This document shows, one piece after another, positions 8,689-17,442 of a stretch of 64,000 bases of DNA (position 1 is the first letter of the stretch; each line of letters begins with the position of its first letter). The stretch comes from Bog-756 sp963701325. Lineage in GTDB: Bacteria; Actinomycetota; Acidimicrobiia; Acidimicrobiales; RAAP-2. The stretch is taken from the NCBI GenBank assembly GCA_963701325.1, contig OY969604.1, positions 2,356,001 through 2,420,000 of the forward strand, read 5' to 3'. The notes below the pieces were generated by a model. That model made no database searches, was not told the DNA's origin, and was given only the letters and a program-made list of their open reading frames with translations. A program made the position numbers and the translations under genes.

Positions 8689-10878
8689 ATGACCAGGATC
8701 CGAATCTCTCGCCTGTGGGTTGCTCTAGCCGTCGGAGGGCTCAGCCTCGTCGCTGCGACAGGACTGTCGGTGGACGCGGCGTCTGCGTCCGGGCTCATCT
8801 CCCAGTCCTCACCCACCGGCTCCTCGGTCACCGCGGGCTCGGCCCTCAGCGACCAGCTGGTCGTGACGGGCAACAACGGGACGGCGACGTTCACCCAGAG
8901 CACGGGAGACCCCCAAGTCACGGTCTCTGGCTCCGGCGCGGTCTCCGCCCCGGATGACCTCGCGGTCGGCACCTACACCGCCACCGGCGCCGACGCCGAT
9001 CCGTTGGGGGACACCGGCACCTGGAGCTATCAGCTGACCGTCCTCGCCGGCACGATCTCCCAGTCCTCACCCACCGGCTCCTCGGTCACCGTGGGCTCGG
9101 CCCTCAGCGACCAGCTGGTCGTGACGGGCAACGACGGGGCGGCGACGTTCGCCCAGAGCACGGGAGACCCCCAAGTCACGGTCTCTGGCTCCGGCGCGGT
9201 CTCCGCCCCGGATGACCTCGCGGTCGGCACCTACACCGCCACCGGCGCCGACGCCGATCCGTTGGGGGACACCGGCACCTGGAGCTATCAGCTGACCGTT
9301 CTCGCCGGCACGATCTCCCAGTCCTCACCCACCGGCTCCTCGGTCACCGTGGGCTCGGCCCTCAGCGACCAGCTGGTCGTGACGGGCAACGACGGGGCGG
9401 CGACGTTCGCCCAGAGCACGGGAGACCCCCAAGTCACGGTCTCTGGCTCCGGCGCGGTCTCCGCCCCGGATGACCTCGCGGTCGGCACCTACACCGCCAC
9501 CGGCACCGACACCGATCCGTTGGGAGACACCGGCACCTGGAGCTACCAGCTGACCGTCCTCGCCGGCACGATCTCCCAGTCCTCACCCACCGGCTCCTCG
9601 GTCACCGCGGGCTCGGCCCTCAGCGACCAGCTGGTCGTGACGGGCAACAACGGGGCGGCGACGTTCGCCCAGAGCACGGGAGACCCCCAAGTCACGGTCT
9701 CTGGCTCCGGCGCGGTCTCCGCCCCGGATGACCTCGCGGTGGGCACCTACACCGCCACCGGCACCGACACCGATCCGTTGGGAGACACCGGCACCTGGAG
9801 CTACCAGCTGACCGTCCTCGCCGGCACGATCTCCCAGTCCTCACCCACCGGCTCCTCGGTCACCGCGGGCTCGGCCCTCAGCGACCAGCTGGTCGTGATG
9901 GGCAACAACGGGGCGGCGACGTTCGCCCAGAGCACGGGAGACCCCCAAGTCACGGTCTCTGGCTCCGGCGCGGTCTCCGCCCCGGATGACCTCGCGGTGG
10001 GCACCTACACCGCCACCGGCACCGACACCGATCCGTTGGGAGACACCGGCACCTGGAGCTACCAGCTGACCGTCCTCGCCGGCACGATCTCCCAGTCCTC
10101 ACCCACCGGCTCCTCGGTCACCGCGGGCTCGGCCCTCAGCGACCAGCTGGTCGTGACGGGCAACAACGGGGCGGCGACCTTCACCCAGAGCACCGGAACT
10201 CCCGAGGTCACGGTCTCTGGCTCCGGCGCGGTCTCCGCCCCGGGCTCACTCCACGTCGGGACGTACAGCGCCACCGGCACCGACAGGGATGCACTCGGTG
10301 ACTCCGGATCGTGGAGCTTCGTACTCGTCGTCACTCGGAACACATTGTTCCAGGGGGCACCCCTTTCCGCGACGATCTCGCACGGCGCGGCGTACTCGGG
10401 GCAGCTGACGATCCAGAATCCCGTCGCTCACGGTGGCCTCATTTCGTGGATCACGACCGATCACTCGAGTGACGTCAGCGTTTCGACCGGAGGCCACATC
10501 AGTGTCGCCGCGACCGTGCCCAAGGGCACCTACCGCATCTCCGGAACGGAGTCGGACGCCCTCGGAGACACGGGGACATGGTCCTTCAGCGTGACCGTCC
10601 TCGGCCTACAGATCACGACGGCATCGCTGCCGACTGTCTTCAGAGGGACGACATATCCGGCGACGACACTTGTCGCGACCGGTGGGATCACGCCGTACCA
10701 CTGGTCGATCACGAGTGGCTCGCTGCCCGTCGGCCTCACGCTCAATGCGACGAGCGGCAAGATCTCGGGCACGGTGCGATCTTCGGACGCCGTGAAGACA
10801 TACGACGTGACGATCGAGGTGACCGACCACGTCCTCTCCAGAGCGACGAAGGCGTTTCAACTACGGGTAGTGGCATGA
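8689..10878 (+). CDS. Secreted Ig-like tandem-repeat protein
   Basis: 729 residues. An N-terminal signal peptide (MTRIRISRLWVALAVGGLSL..., cleavage near ASA) is followed by six 86-residue repeats, each starting with SQSSPTGSSVT and ending with TWSYQLTVLAGTI, two more diverged units, and a final putative Ig (He_PIG-like) domain with LPVGLTLNATSGKISGT. No sortase motif or C-terminal membrane span is present, so it is probably released or held non-covalently at the surface. The role could be adhesion or matrix; this is inference. ATG chosen because it starts the signal peptide, 6 nt after a GGGCGGGGG purine-rich stretch. Confidence 0.8.
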   Translation: MTRIRISRLWVALAVGGLSLVAATGLSVDAASASGLISQSSPTGSSVTAGSALSDQLVVTGNNGTATFTQSTGDPQVTVSGSGAVSAPDDLAVGTYTATGADADPLGDTGTWSYQLTVLAGTISQSSPTGSSVTVGSALSDQLVVTGNDGAATFAQSTGDPQVTVSGSGAVSAPDDLAVGTYTATGADADPLGDTGTWSYQLTVLAGTISQSSPTGSSVTVGSALSDQLVVTGNDGAATFAQSTGDPQVTVSGSGAVSAPDDLAVGTYTATGTDTDPLGDTGTWSYQLTVLAGTISQSSPTGSSVTAGSALSDQLVVTGNNGAATFAQSTGDPQVTVSGSGAVSAPDDLAVGTYTATGTDTDPLGDTGTWSYQLTVLAGTISQSSPTGSSVTAGSALSDQLVVMGNNGAATFAQSTGDPQVTVSGSGAVSAPDDLAVGTYTATGTDTDPLGDTGTWSYQLTVLAGTISQSSPTGSSVTAGSALSDQLVVTGNNGAATFTQSTGTPEVTVSGSGAVSAPGSLHVGTYSATGTDRDALGDSGSWSFVLVVTRNTLFQGAPLSATISHGAAYSGQLTIQNPVAHGGLISWITTDHSSDVSVSTGGHISVAATVPKGTYRISGTESDALGDTGTWSFSVTVLGLQITTASLPTVFRGTTYPATTLVATGGITPYHWSITSGSLPVGLTLNATSGKISGTVRSSDAVKTYDVTIEVTDHVLSRATKAFQLRVVA
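8797..10344 (+). repeat. Six 258-bp tandem repeats inside the secreted protein gene
   Basis: Repeat units begin at 8797, 9055, 9313, 9571, 9829 and 10087, exactly 258 bp (86 codons) apart. Units one to five are nearly identical at the nucleotide level; the sixth diverges after about 10190. Variants are shared in blocks: the DADPLGD form in units 1-2 and DTDPLGD in units 3-5, while NDGAAT occurs in units 2-3 and NNG in 1, 4, 5 and 6. Because these blocks do not coincide, the array looks shuffled by unequal crossing-over. Confidence 0.95.
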
Positions 10879-10948
10879 CCTGGTCGGCGATGAACCCGGT
10901 CCCACCAGAGGTTTTCTGGCGGTCGACCATGGAGCGGATGGGGCGCGC

Positions 10949-10960
10949 TATAACTTGATA
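10949..10960 (+). promoter_or_regulatory. Leaderless -10 box TATAAC
   Basis: TATAAC at 10949-10954 lies 6 nt before the GTG at 10961 with no ribosome site between them. This near-consensus box is rare in such GC-rich DNA and supports the GTG start of the following small gene. Confidence 0.5.
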
Positions 10961-11374
10961 GTGGATCGTCAGCGGGCCGCTGCCATTGCGTCAGTCGAAC
11001 GAACCATGCAGGCTTCTGTCGAACTGAGGGCTGCCCTGCGCGACGGGGAGACCATCGGTCGAAGGATGATCAAGAAGCTGAAGAACGGGGTGCCCATCTC
11101 CAGCGCGGTCGAGGAGGTCGGTGCAAGCGCATCAGAGCTTCGACAGAGCGCTGCCGAACACCTCTCCTGCTACGAGCATCGGCGCCACGAGATGAGGCTC
11201 ACCTTCGTGGGAGCAGCATTGGACGAGGGACTGAGTATCGGCGAGGTGGCCAGAAAGCTCGGGGTCTCGCGACAACTCATGGCACGGTTCGCCAAGGAGG
11301 CCCGAGACGGCTCTCGGGGTTCCGGTACTACGCACAGCCGGAACGGTACGGCTCGGGTGCGCAACGAGGGCTGA
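10961..11374 (+). CDS. Small HTH-containing DNA-binding-like protein
   Basis: 137 residues. The C-terminal half (GLSIGEVARKLGVSRQLMARFAKEA) is a clear helix-turn-helix of the MerR/resolvase-like type. The N-terminal half is helical, with a second weaker pattern (NGVPISSAVEEVGASASELRQ) that may be another HTH-like repeat. No effector domain is seen. GTG at 10961 was chosen over TTG at 10955 because of the -10 box placed for a leaderless transcript. Function as a regulator is inferred; the target is unknown. Confidence 0.65.
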   Translation: MDRQRAAAIASVERTMQASVELRAALRDGETIGRRMIKKLKNGVPISSAVEEVGASASELRQSAAEHLSCYEHRRHEMRLTFVGAALDEGLSIGEVARKLGVSRQLMARFAKEARDGSRGSGTTHSRNGTARVRNEG

Positions 11375-11389
11375 CCTCCTCCCGCGCCC

Positions 11390-11406
11390 ACTCCCCCGTG
11401 GGGAGT
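11390..11406. terminator. Short hairpin between convergent genes
   Basis: ACTCCCC-CGT-GGGGAGT is a perfect 7-bp stem with a 3-nt loop, 16 nt after the stop of the HTH gene and about 140 nt past the end of the convergent RCC1 gene. There is no T-tract, so it is a weak terminator candidate. The remaining 11407-11543 shows nothing recognisable. Confidence 0.4.
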
Positions 11407-11543
11407 TCCGGCTCGGGAACCTGGGCAAGGGACGCCGGGAACTCGGGGGTCGGCCAGGTCGAATTGCACGGCTTACACGTCCGTCGTCTGCAGCAAATCG
11501 GTACGACTGCCCGTGCCGATTCGCTATCCAGACCGTCGCCTCG

Positions 11544-12743
11544 TCAGCCGGACAGACCCGCGACGTTCTGCGCGGTCGAGGAGATCTGCCTGAGCGAGAT
11601 CCCGACAAGCACCGGCTTCGTCTCGAACGCCACGTTGCTTCCCGTCCCGAGTTGCCCGTCGTCGTTACGTCCCCAAGCCCAGAGCTTTCCGGCGGTGTCG
11701 ATGGCGTAGGAGGCGAACCCACCGGAGGCCACACTGGCGGCGACTGCTCCGCCGGGGAGGGCGATGTGGATGGGGATCGTCGAACTGTGCCTGCTTCCGT
11801 TCCCGAGCTGTCCCCACGCCCCGTTCCCCCACGCCCACAACGAGCCGTCGGCGAGGATGGCGACCGTCTGGCCGTTCTTCGCGCCACTGCCCCCCTGGAA
11901 CACCTGCACGACGCTGTCGGGCAAGGTCACGTGGATGGGGAGCGGGCTGTTGACGGTCGTTCCGTTGCCGAGCTGTCCGGCCTGGTTGTAGCCCCAGTTG
12001 TAGTACGAGCCGTCGGTCATCAAGGCTCCCGCTCCCCCCCACGACGAAGTGAGTGCCTTGACCGTCCCCTGCGGCAGGCCGAGGACCGGTGCGGGAGTCG
12101 GATTGCTCGCCATGCCGCCATTGCCCAGCTCCCCGAACTGGTTCTGGCCGCATGCGTAGACGGTGCCATTGGAATCGAACAGCGAGTGGGTGAGCGCACC
12201 CGTGGCCAACGTGACGCCTGTCAGGGGGATCATCGCCGGCAGCGACACCACCAGTCCGTTCGGTAGGCACAGATCGTGTGCAGCGTTGAGACCCCACCCC
12301 CAGGCGTCACCTCGGGAGTCGATGGCCAGAGCGCCGTCGAAGGGCATGGGGTTTGGGAGTGAGGTGACGTCCACTCCTGTCGGAAAGGCAACTTCCACCG
12401 CTGTGCGCACATACTCCGGATGCGAGCCGTCGCCCAGCTGACCGCTGCTTCCCACGCCCCACGCCCAGACCGTCCCGGACGAGGTCAGCGCATAGGTGGT
12501 CGAATTCGAGGTGGCGATCTGGATCACGGTTCCGTCGATGCCGGGGATCGGGGTGGGCTTGTCGTGCTGGGTCTGGACGACTTTTCCTCTCGTGCCGGCG
12601 ACCCCGAAGGTGTAGACGACCGTGTGGCCGGGGGCCGCGCTCGTGGTTGTGGGCTGTCCAGCTGTTCCAGAACTGCAGGCAGTCAGGCCGAGGGCGGTCA
12701 GGCAGGCGAGCGCGGCCGCCAGTCTCCGTGGAAGTCGGGTCAT
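11544..12743 (-). CDS. RCC1-repeat (beta-propeller) lipoprotein
   Basis: 399 residues. A lipoprotein signal peptide ends in LTAC|SSG, so it should be anchored to the outer face of the membrane. The rest is made of RCC1 repeats, recognised by recurring VWAWGxGxxGQLGDG / NWGYNQAGQLGNG / AWGRNDDGQLGTGS units, about six to seven blades of one propeller. In bacteria such proteins are uncharacterised; a binding or scaffold role is likely. Its start is only 30 bp from the divergent aldo/keto reductase, so the two share a very short promoter interval. Confidence 0.85.
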   Translation of the reverse strand: MTRLPRRLAAALACLTALGLTACSSGTAGQPTTTSAAPGHTVVYTFGVAGTRGKVVQTQHDKPTPIPGIDGTVIQIATSNSTTYALTSSGTVWAWGVGSSGQLGDGSHPEYVRTAVEVAFPTGVDVTSLPNPMPFDGALAIDSRGDAWGWGLNAAHDLCLPNGLVVSLPAMIPLTGVTLATGALTHSLFDSNGTVYACGQNQFGELGNGGMASNPTPAPVLGLPQGTVKALTSSWGGAGALMTDGSYYNWGYNQAGQLGNGTTVNSPLPIHVTLPDSVVQVFQGGSGAKNGQTVAILADGSLWAWGNGAWGQLGNGSRHSSTIPIHIALPGGAVAASVASGGFASYAIDTAGKLWAWGRNDDGQLGTGSNVAFETKPVLVGISLRQISSTAQNVAGLSG

Positions 12744-12773
12744 GGCACCGTCTCCGTATGGTTAAGTGTGCCC

Positions 12774-13796
12774 ATGGAATACCGCCTTCTCGGATCGACC
12801 GGCGTCAAGGTCAGTGAGCTGTGTCTCGGAGCGATGATGTTCGGAGCCTGGGGCAATCCGGATCATGAGGATTCGATCCGGATCATCCACCGCGGCGTCG
12901 ATGCCGGGATCAACTTTGTCGACACGGCCGACATGTACTCGTTCGGTGAGTCCGAAACCATCGTGGGCAAGGCCCTCAAGTCACTCGAGCGAGACAACAT
13001 TGTGCTGGCCACCAAGGTACACGGACCCATGGGCAGCGACCCCAACACTCAGGGCAATTCGAGACGGTGGATCATCGCCGAGTGTGAGAACAGCCTGCGG
13101 CGACTCGACACCGACTACATCGATCTCTACCAGATCCACCGGCCCTCCCCCGAATGCGACATCGACGACACCCTCGGCGCCCTCAGCGATCTCGTCCGGG
13201 ATGGCAAGATCCGCTACGCCGGGAGCTCCACCTTTCCTGCGCATCAGGTGGTCGAGGCACAGTGGGTGGCCGAACGCCGGGTGCGCGAGCGGTTCCGGAC
13301 GGAGCAGCCCCAGTATTCGATCCTGGCACGGGGCATCGAAGCCGATCTGCTGCCGGTCTGCCAGCAATACGGCATGGGCGTGCTGTCCTGGAGTCCCCTC
13401 GCCGGCGGATGGCTGAGCGGGGCATTCGGGGAGGGCAAGGAGAACACGTCCAGGCGCTCGGCCATGCTCCCGGACCGCTATGACCTCTCCCTCCCCGCGA
13501 ACCAGCAGAAACTCGACGTCGTCATCCGACTGCAGAAGCTCGCCGAGGAGATCGGGCACTCCCTGCTCGAGGTCAGCCTTGCCTTCGTGCTGGCCCACCC
13601 GGCCGTGACCTGCCCGATCATCGGGCCTCGAACGATGGAGCAGCTGGAATCCCAGCTCGGAGCGACAGAGATCTCCCTCGCGGAGGACGTTCTTGACCGG
13701 ATAGACGAGATCGCCCCTCCTGGTCAGAACGTCGGGAGCACCGATGCCGGATGGAGCCCACCGTCCATCGCGGACAAACGTCTTCGCCGTCGATAG
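12774..13796 (+). CDS. Aldo/keto reductase
   Basis: 340 residues of the AKR (YajO/Kv-beta-like) class. Catalytic tetrad elements are visible: Asp and Tyr in VDTADMYSFGESE, Lys in VLATKVHG and His in LYQIHRPSP; the NADPH site has a late IIGPRTMEQL. It reduces carbonyl substrates with NADPH in the cytoplasm; the substrate is not predictable. The ATG gives the canonical MEYRLLGSTGVKVS start. A second AKR lies at 50929-51852. Confidence 0.88.
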   Translation: MEYRLLGSTGVKVSELCLGAMMFGAWGNPDHEDSIRIIHRGVDAGINFVDTADMYSFGESETIVGKALKSLERDNIVLATKVHGPMGSDPNTQGNSRRWIIAECENSLRRLDTDYIDLYQIHRPSPECDIDDTLGALSDLVRDGKIRYAGSSTFPAHQVVEAQWVAERRVRERFRTEQPQYSILARGIEADLLPVCQQYGMGVLSWSPLAGGWLSGAFGEGKENTSRRSAMLPDRYDLSLPANQQKLDVVIRLQKLAEEIGHSLLEVSLAFVLAHPAVTCPIIGPRTMEQLESQLGATEISLAEDVLDRIDEIAPPGQNVGSTDAGWSPPSIADKRLRRR

Positions 13797-13844
13797 ACGG
13801 GATCGGAGCGGGCTATTTGCCTGTCTGAACCTCTCGGTCGAACG

Positions 13845-14249
13845 TCAGCGAAAGAGCATGGCCGGGGTGTTCACCTTGTCGGCCGCGATGCGCAGGATGA
13901 TCCGACCTTGGGGACCGATCGGATTCTGGTAGTCCGTCCCGAGGTAACGATTCGAAAGCTCGTCGATATGAGCCCGGGCGACGTTGCCTCCGACCGTCTC
14001 GACCACGTGACCACGCACTTCGGCCCAGTCCCAGGGGCTTTCGGCAGAGTGGATGAGCACGGTGATGCGCGGGTCCCGAGCCACGTTTCGTGCCCGCTGA
14101 CGTTGGGGCTCGGTGTTGACGAGCAACACGTCTCCATCGGTGTCGATCCAAGTCAGGAGAGCCTGCGGTTGCCCGTTCGGCATGAGGGTCACCACCGTCG
14201 CCAAGTTGGGGCCTTTCGCCAGGCGGACCACGTCGTCGTCGAGTGCCAT
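13845..14249 (-). CDS. PPOX-class F420-dependent oxidoreductase
   Basis: 134 residues, the flavin-reductase-like split-barrel fold. ATVVTLMPNGQPQALLTWIDTDGDVLLVNTE and the following R..R..N..RDPR..V segment are typical of the TIGR03618-like F420-dependent enzymes of actinobacteria, which use deazaflavin F420 as hydride carrier. Substrate unknown. The gene converges with the upstream aldo/keto reductase and is followed, in the opposite sense of transcription, by a small membrane-protein gene on the same strand. Confidence 0.8.
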   Translation of the reverse strand: MALDDDVVRLAKGPNLATVVTLMPNGQPQALLTWIDTDGDVLLVNTEPQRQRARNVARDPRITVLIHSAESPWDWAEVRGHVVETVGGNVARAHIDELSNRYLGTDYQNPIGPQGRIILRIAADKVNTPAMLFR

Positions 14250-14314
14250 GTCGTACCTACCCTTTCCTTCCCGGTCGAGTGATAATCGACGCGAGCACCC
14301 GTCTCGGCCGTCGC

Positions 14315-14674
14315 TCAGGACTCACGGATCCGAGCAGCGAGGTCGCCACCCACGAACGAGAGCGCGGCAGCCGCGGCCCCGAGCCCCTCGGCCACGCCGA
14401 TCGACGGGATGCTGAGCAGACTGGTCACGGTATCGAGGGAATCGCTGACGAGTCCTGCCGTGATCCAGCTCCTGGTGGCCTCTCGATCACCCGAGCGTGC
14501 CGCTCGGACCGTCCCCATACCGATGACGAGGTCTCGGATGCCGATGGTCCGAAGAAGCAGTCGGGACGCTCCGGTGCCTACCTCCCGCGACGACACCCGG
14601 AGCAGGGCACCCGGAGCAGCAATGATCGCCACTCCGACGCCGATCCGGAGCCAGCCCATGCGTTCTCCGTTCAT
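14315..14674 (-). CDS. Small membrane protein (DUF4267-like)
   Basis: 119 residues with three to four hydrophobic helices. The pattern RIGVGVAIIAAPGALLR, R..GIRDLVIGMGT and TAGLVSDSLDT resembles small actinobacterial membrane proteins related to DUF4267. Function unknown. It lies 65 bp upstream of the F420-type gene on the same strand and may share its transcript. Confidence 0.65.
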   Translation of the reverse strand: MNGERMGWLRIGVGVAIIAAPGALLRVSSREVGTGASRLLLRTIGIRDLVIGMGTVRAARSGDREATRSWITAGLVSDSLDTVTSLLSIPSIGVAEGLGAAAAALSFVGGDLAARIRES

Positions 14675-14729
14675 CGGTTCAGTCTATGACCGAAGATGGG
14701 ACCGAACCCGGGTGCCTTCCCGACGAGGA

Positions 14730-15215
14730 TCACCCGGCGAACTGCTTCCAATAGGGTCGATCGTCGTACCGCTTCTCGATGAGGATGAACACCGTTCCCC
14801 AGGGATCGCGAAACCACGACGTTCGCAGCGACGCCACGTCCGCAACTCCGGCAGTCAGGAAGGTCACACCCCGCGCTTCGAGCTCCCGACGGGTCTCGTC
14901 GATGTCGTCACACACCAGTCCCACATGGGTCAGACCCGGTTGCGTGATCACGGGTCGGCTCTCTGGTGCGGCGCGAACAGCGGTACGTGGGTATTCGATC
15001 AGCTCGAGGACGTGGTCGTCGGCACCGAGACCGACGATGGCGGCCTTCACCACGACTGGGCTCGGTACCAGCTCTGCCATGTCCCGCTCGATGGCGTCGC
15101 CGGCCATCTCGTACGGCGGCGAGAGTATTCGGAGCCCGAGCACCTCTGAGTACCACTGAGCGGCCGCTTCCACGTCGGGGACGCAGACAGCGGCGTGGGC
15201 GAAGCCCGTCAACAT
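14730..15215 (-). CDS. VOC family protein (glyoxalase/bleomycin-resistance fold)
   Basis: 161 residues with two beta-alpha-beta-beta-beta modules. GFAHAAVCVPDVEAAAQWYSEVLGL opens module one, GLTHVGLVCDDIDETRRELEARG opens module two and RDPWGTVFILIE closes it. The His and Glu positions fit a metal-dependent VOC enzyme of unknown substrate. ATG at 15215 was preferred because it starts just before the fold; an ATG at 15272 would add 19 residues without family support. Divergent from the following SRPBCC gene. Confidence 0.82.
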   Translation of the reverse strand: MLTGFAHAAVCVPDVEAAAQWYSEVLGLRILSPPYEMAGDAIERDMAELVPSPVVVKAAIVGLGADDHVLELIEYPRTAVRAAPESRPVITQPGLTHVGLVCDDIDETRRELEARGVTFLTAGVADVASLRTSWFRDPWGTVFILIEKRYDDRPYWKQFAG

Positions 15216-15308
15216 GCACGTGAGCGTAGACCCGAGTCGCGCCACGGTGGAGCTGGTGAGAGCGGTGGGCATTGGACGTAAGCTCCACGCCGGTAGCGAA
15301 ACGAGGTC

Positions 15309-15794
15309 ATGACGTTGAATGGGTATGTACTCTCAGTAGAGCGAGTGATTGCCGCACCTCCGGAGGCGATCTTTGCCGTGCTCTCCAATGCAGGACGGCA
15401 CTCGTCGATCGACGGCTCGGGCATGCTCCAGGGGACCTCGTCGGAGGCCGACGAGGATCTGGCGCTCGGATCGACGTTCGGGATGGGCATGAAGATGGGT
15501 GGTGTCCGGTACCGCACCGAGAGCCGCGTCGTCGAATTCGAGACCAACCGACGCCTCGCGTGGCAGACCGGTCCCACCGGGACGTGGGGTCGGTATGTGG
15601 CAGGACGGATCTGGCGTTACGAGTTGGAGCCGACCGAGGGCGGGACGCTGGTTCGTGAGAGCTGGGATATCAGGTCGGACCATCAGCGGGTACTTCTGAA
15701 GCTGGGTGGGATCTACTCCGGCAAGACGCGGCGGGACATGGAGCGAACCCTCGCCCGCTTGGACGGAGTCGTCACCGGAACTGCCGAGCGCTGA
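15309..15794 (+). CDS. SRPBCC family protein (polyketide cyclase/dehydrase-like)
   Basis: 161 residues with the START-like helix-grip fold: VERVIAAPPEAIFAVLSNAGRHSSIDGSG at the front, a central WQTGPTGTWGRYVAGR strand pair and a long C-terminal helix. Such proteins bind small hydrophobic ligands; no reaction can be assigned. GAGG lies 4-7 nt before the ATG. Divergent from the VOC gene with about 90 bp between the starts. Confidence 0.75.
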   Translation: MTLNGYVLSVERVIAAPPEAIFAVLSNAGRHSSIDGSGMLQGTSSEADEDLALGSTFGMGMKMGGVRYRTESRVVEFETNRRLAWQTGPTGTWGRYVAGRIWRYELEPTEGGTLVRESWDIRSDHQRVLLKLGGIYSGKTRRDMERTLARLDGVVTGTAER

Positions 15795-15845
15795 CCCCGC
15801 TGTTTGGGAACTCCGTAACGCTTCCCGTCCGCCCGACGTAAGGCG

Positions 15846-16242
15846 TTGTCCTTGTCGGCACTCGGAGCGTCCGCTGTCGTCGGGGGCCCGTCAGCCGTTG
15901 CCACCTCGGGCCCACCTGCGGTCATCATCCTCACCAACGCGAGCAACGGCAAAACCTGGCCACCAAGGGAGCCCTTGTTCAAGTGAGGCTGGCCTCGACC
16001 AACGGGGTGCGCTGGACCGAAGCCGCTGTCGTGCCCCGTGCGACCGTTTCTCCCTGGTCAAGGAGTCGGGGTACATCACGCCCACGGGTTCATCGGTGAC
16101 GACGTTCAAGGTGATCGGGTACGGCTCGGCAGGGCTCGAGGCCACTGGTTCACCGAGGTGCAGCACGGTCTGCCCGACGTACGTGCTCCTGTGGCGGGCC
16201 ACCGTGGTCGTACCCGTGCAGGATCCTCCGCCACCGGCCTGA
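15846..16242 (+). pseudogene. Decayed secreted-protein gene (multiple frameshifts)
   Basis: Three reading frames in order give one plausible protein. Frame one has a signal-peptide-like LSALGASAVVGGPSAVATSG followed by PPAVIILTNASNGK. A second frame continues with VATKGALVQVRLASTNGVRW. A third continues with RFSLVKESGYITPTGSS and a Cys-containing end (CSTVCPTYVLLW...VVVP). This order resembles small secreted actinobacterial proteins with an ASNGKTV..., KL.LAST.W layout (chagasin-like). At least two frameshifts, near 15950-15960 and 16030-16045, and no good start codon. Otherwise 15795-16376 holds no intact gene. Confidence 0.5.
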
Positions 16243-16363
16243 GGGTCCGGCCGGCTCCACCCGCCATCCACGAGCCAGTGCTGGTGCCGTTATCGGCGAA
16301 TTGGTCAGGAAGTCCCAGGTCAGGGCTCTCGGTTCGATCTGTGGTGCACGCACCCCGAGCACC

Positions 16364-16376
16364 TATCATCGTCGCA
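16364..16376 (+). promoter_or_regulatory. Leaderless -10 box TATCAT
   Basis: TATCAT at 16364-16369 ends 7 nt before the ATG of the next small gene and no ribosome site lies between. Supports a leaderless transcript covering the small gene, the SDR and perhaps the carboxyltransferase. Confidence 0.45.
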
Positions 16377-16574
16377 ATGGCCAGCGAGACCGCGGGATCG
16401 TCACTACGGGGAGCGCTCAGTCGGATCGAGAAACTCAACGAGCATCTCGACAACGTCTGGAGGCTCCGTGACGATGATCCGGAGAAGCTCGCCGGGATCA
16501 TCCTCGCCTGCCGGCTGCAGAACGACTTCCTCGAGGACATCATCAAGGTCCTGCTCGACGAGCCACGAACGTGA
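16377..16574 (+). CDS. Small helical protein coupled to SDR
   Basis: 65 residues, charged and almost entirely helical (LSRIEKLNEHLDNVWRLRDD..., then ...NDFLEDIIKVLLDE). No family recognised. Its TGA overlaps the GTG of the SDR (GTGA), so the two are translationally coupled. Because it precedes an acyl-CoA-type SDR and a carboxyltransferase, a small accessory subunit is possible, but it lacks visible similarity to the known epsilon subunits of acyl-CoA carboxylases. Confidence 0.6.
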   Translation: MASETAGSSLRGALSRIEKLNEHLDNVWRLRDDDPEKLAGIILACRLQNDFLEDIIKVLLDEPRT

Positions 16575-17401
16575 CGGAGGAAGGCACCGACAGCGACGTT
16601 CTGCCGCCGAGCGGCTTTGCTGCCGACCTGCTTGCCGGCCAGGTCGCGGTTGTGACCGGCGGAGCGACCGGCATCGGCCGGGAGATTTGCCGCGTGCTGG
16701 GGGCCCACGGGGCGGCGGTCGCCCTGGCCAGCCGCTCCGAGGAGCGGCTGGTTGCGACCGTCGGTGAACTTCGGTCTGCAGGTATCGACGCCATCCACTC
16801 TGTCTGCGACGTTCGGGATGCCGCCGCGGTCAGGGCGGCCATCGAAGAGGTCGTCGCCCGATGGGGCCGCCTCGACATCGTTGTCAACAACGCCGCGGGG
16901 AACTTTCCGGCGCCGATGTCGGCGATCTCTCCCAATGGGTTCAAGGCCATCGTCGACATCGACCTGCTCGGAACCTACAACGTCACGCGGGCCGCCTTCG
17001 ACCTATGGCTGCGCGACCACGGGGGGTGCCTCGTGAACATCACGGCACCGTTCGAGCAGCGGGGGGTCGTCCTACAGGCGCACGTCGCTGCGGCCAAGTC
17101 CGGGGTCGACTCGCTGACGCGCACCTGCGCTGTCGAATGGGGTCCCTATGGTGTGCGAGCCAACGCGATTGCTCCCGGTTCGATCGCTGCGACGGAGGGG
17201 TTACGTCGATTTTCCGATGCGGTACCGAGTCTGCCGGACCGCCCCACCAACCCACTCGGGCGGCACGGCTATGGCGTCGACATCGCACACCTCGCCCTCT
17301 TCTTGTGCAGTCCCGCGGCCCGGTTCATCTCAGGTCAGGTCATCGCGGTCGACGGTGCTGGATCGGTCGACATGCTCCGCCTGCAGCTCGGCCAGATCTG
17401 A
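16571..17401 (+). CDS. SDR oxidoreductase, 2,4-dienoyl-CoA reductase-like
   Basis: 276 residues with the Rossmann motif TGGATGIG, the NNAAGNF motif that is typical of 2,4-dienoyl-CoA reductases, and AVEWGPYGVRANAIAPG followed by TEGLRR, as in peroxisomal-type DECR2. The usual SDR Tyr of YxxxK is replaced (AHVAAAKSG), a known feature of the DECR group. The likely reaction is NADPH-dependent reduction of a dienoyl- or enoyl-CoA in unsaturated lipid breakdown. GTG start overlaps the preceding small gene. Confidence 0.8.
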   Translation: MTEEGTDSDVLPPSGFAADLLAGQVAVVTGGATGIGREICRVLGAHGAAVALASRSEERLVATVGELRSAGIDAIHSVCDVRDAAAVRAAIEEVVARWGRLDIVVNNAAGNFPAPMSAISPNGFKAIVDIDLLGTYNVTRAAFDLWLRDHGGCLVNITAPFEQRGVVLQAHVAAAKSGVDSLTRTCAVEWGPYGVRANAIAPGSIAATEGLRRFSDAVPSLPDRPTNPLGRHGYGVDIAHLALFLCSPAARFISGQVIAVDGAGSVDMLRLQLGQI

Positions 17402-17442
17402 CGGTCGGGTGCGGTCGCGACCAATGAGCTCGGAATGGCACG

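Noticed and set aside
9030..10343. Repeated minus-strand reading frames of 66-94 codons across the tandem repeats
   Set aside because: They recur every 258 bp because they are mirror frames of the repeat units; no start context or family similarity.
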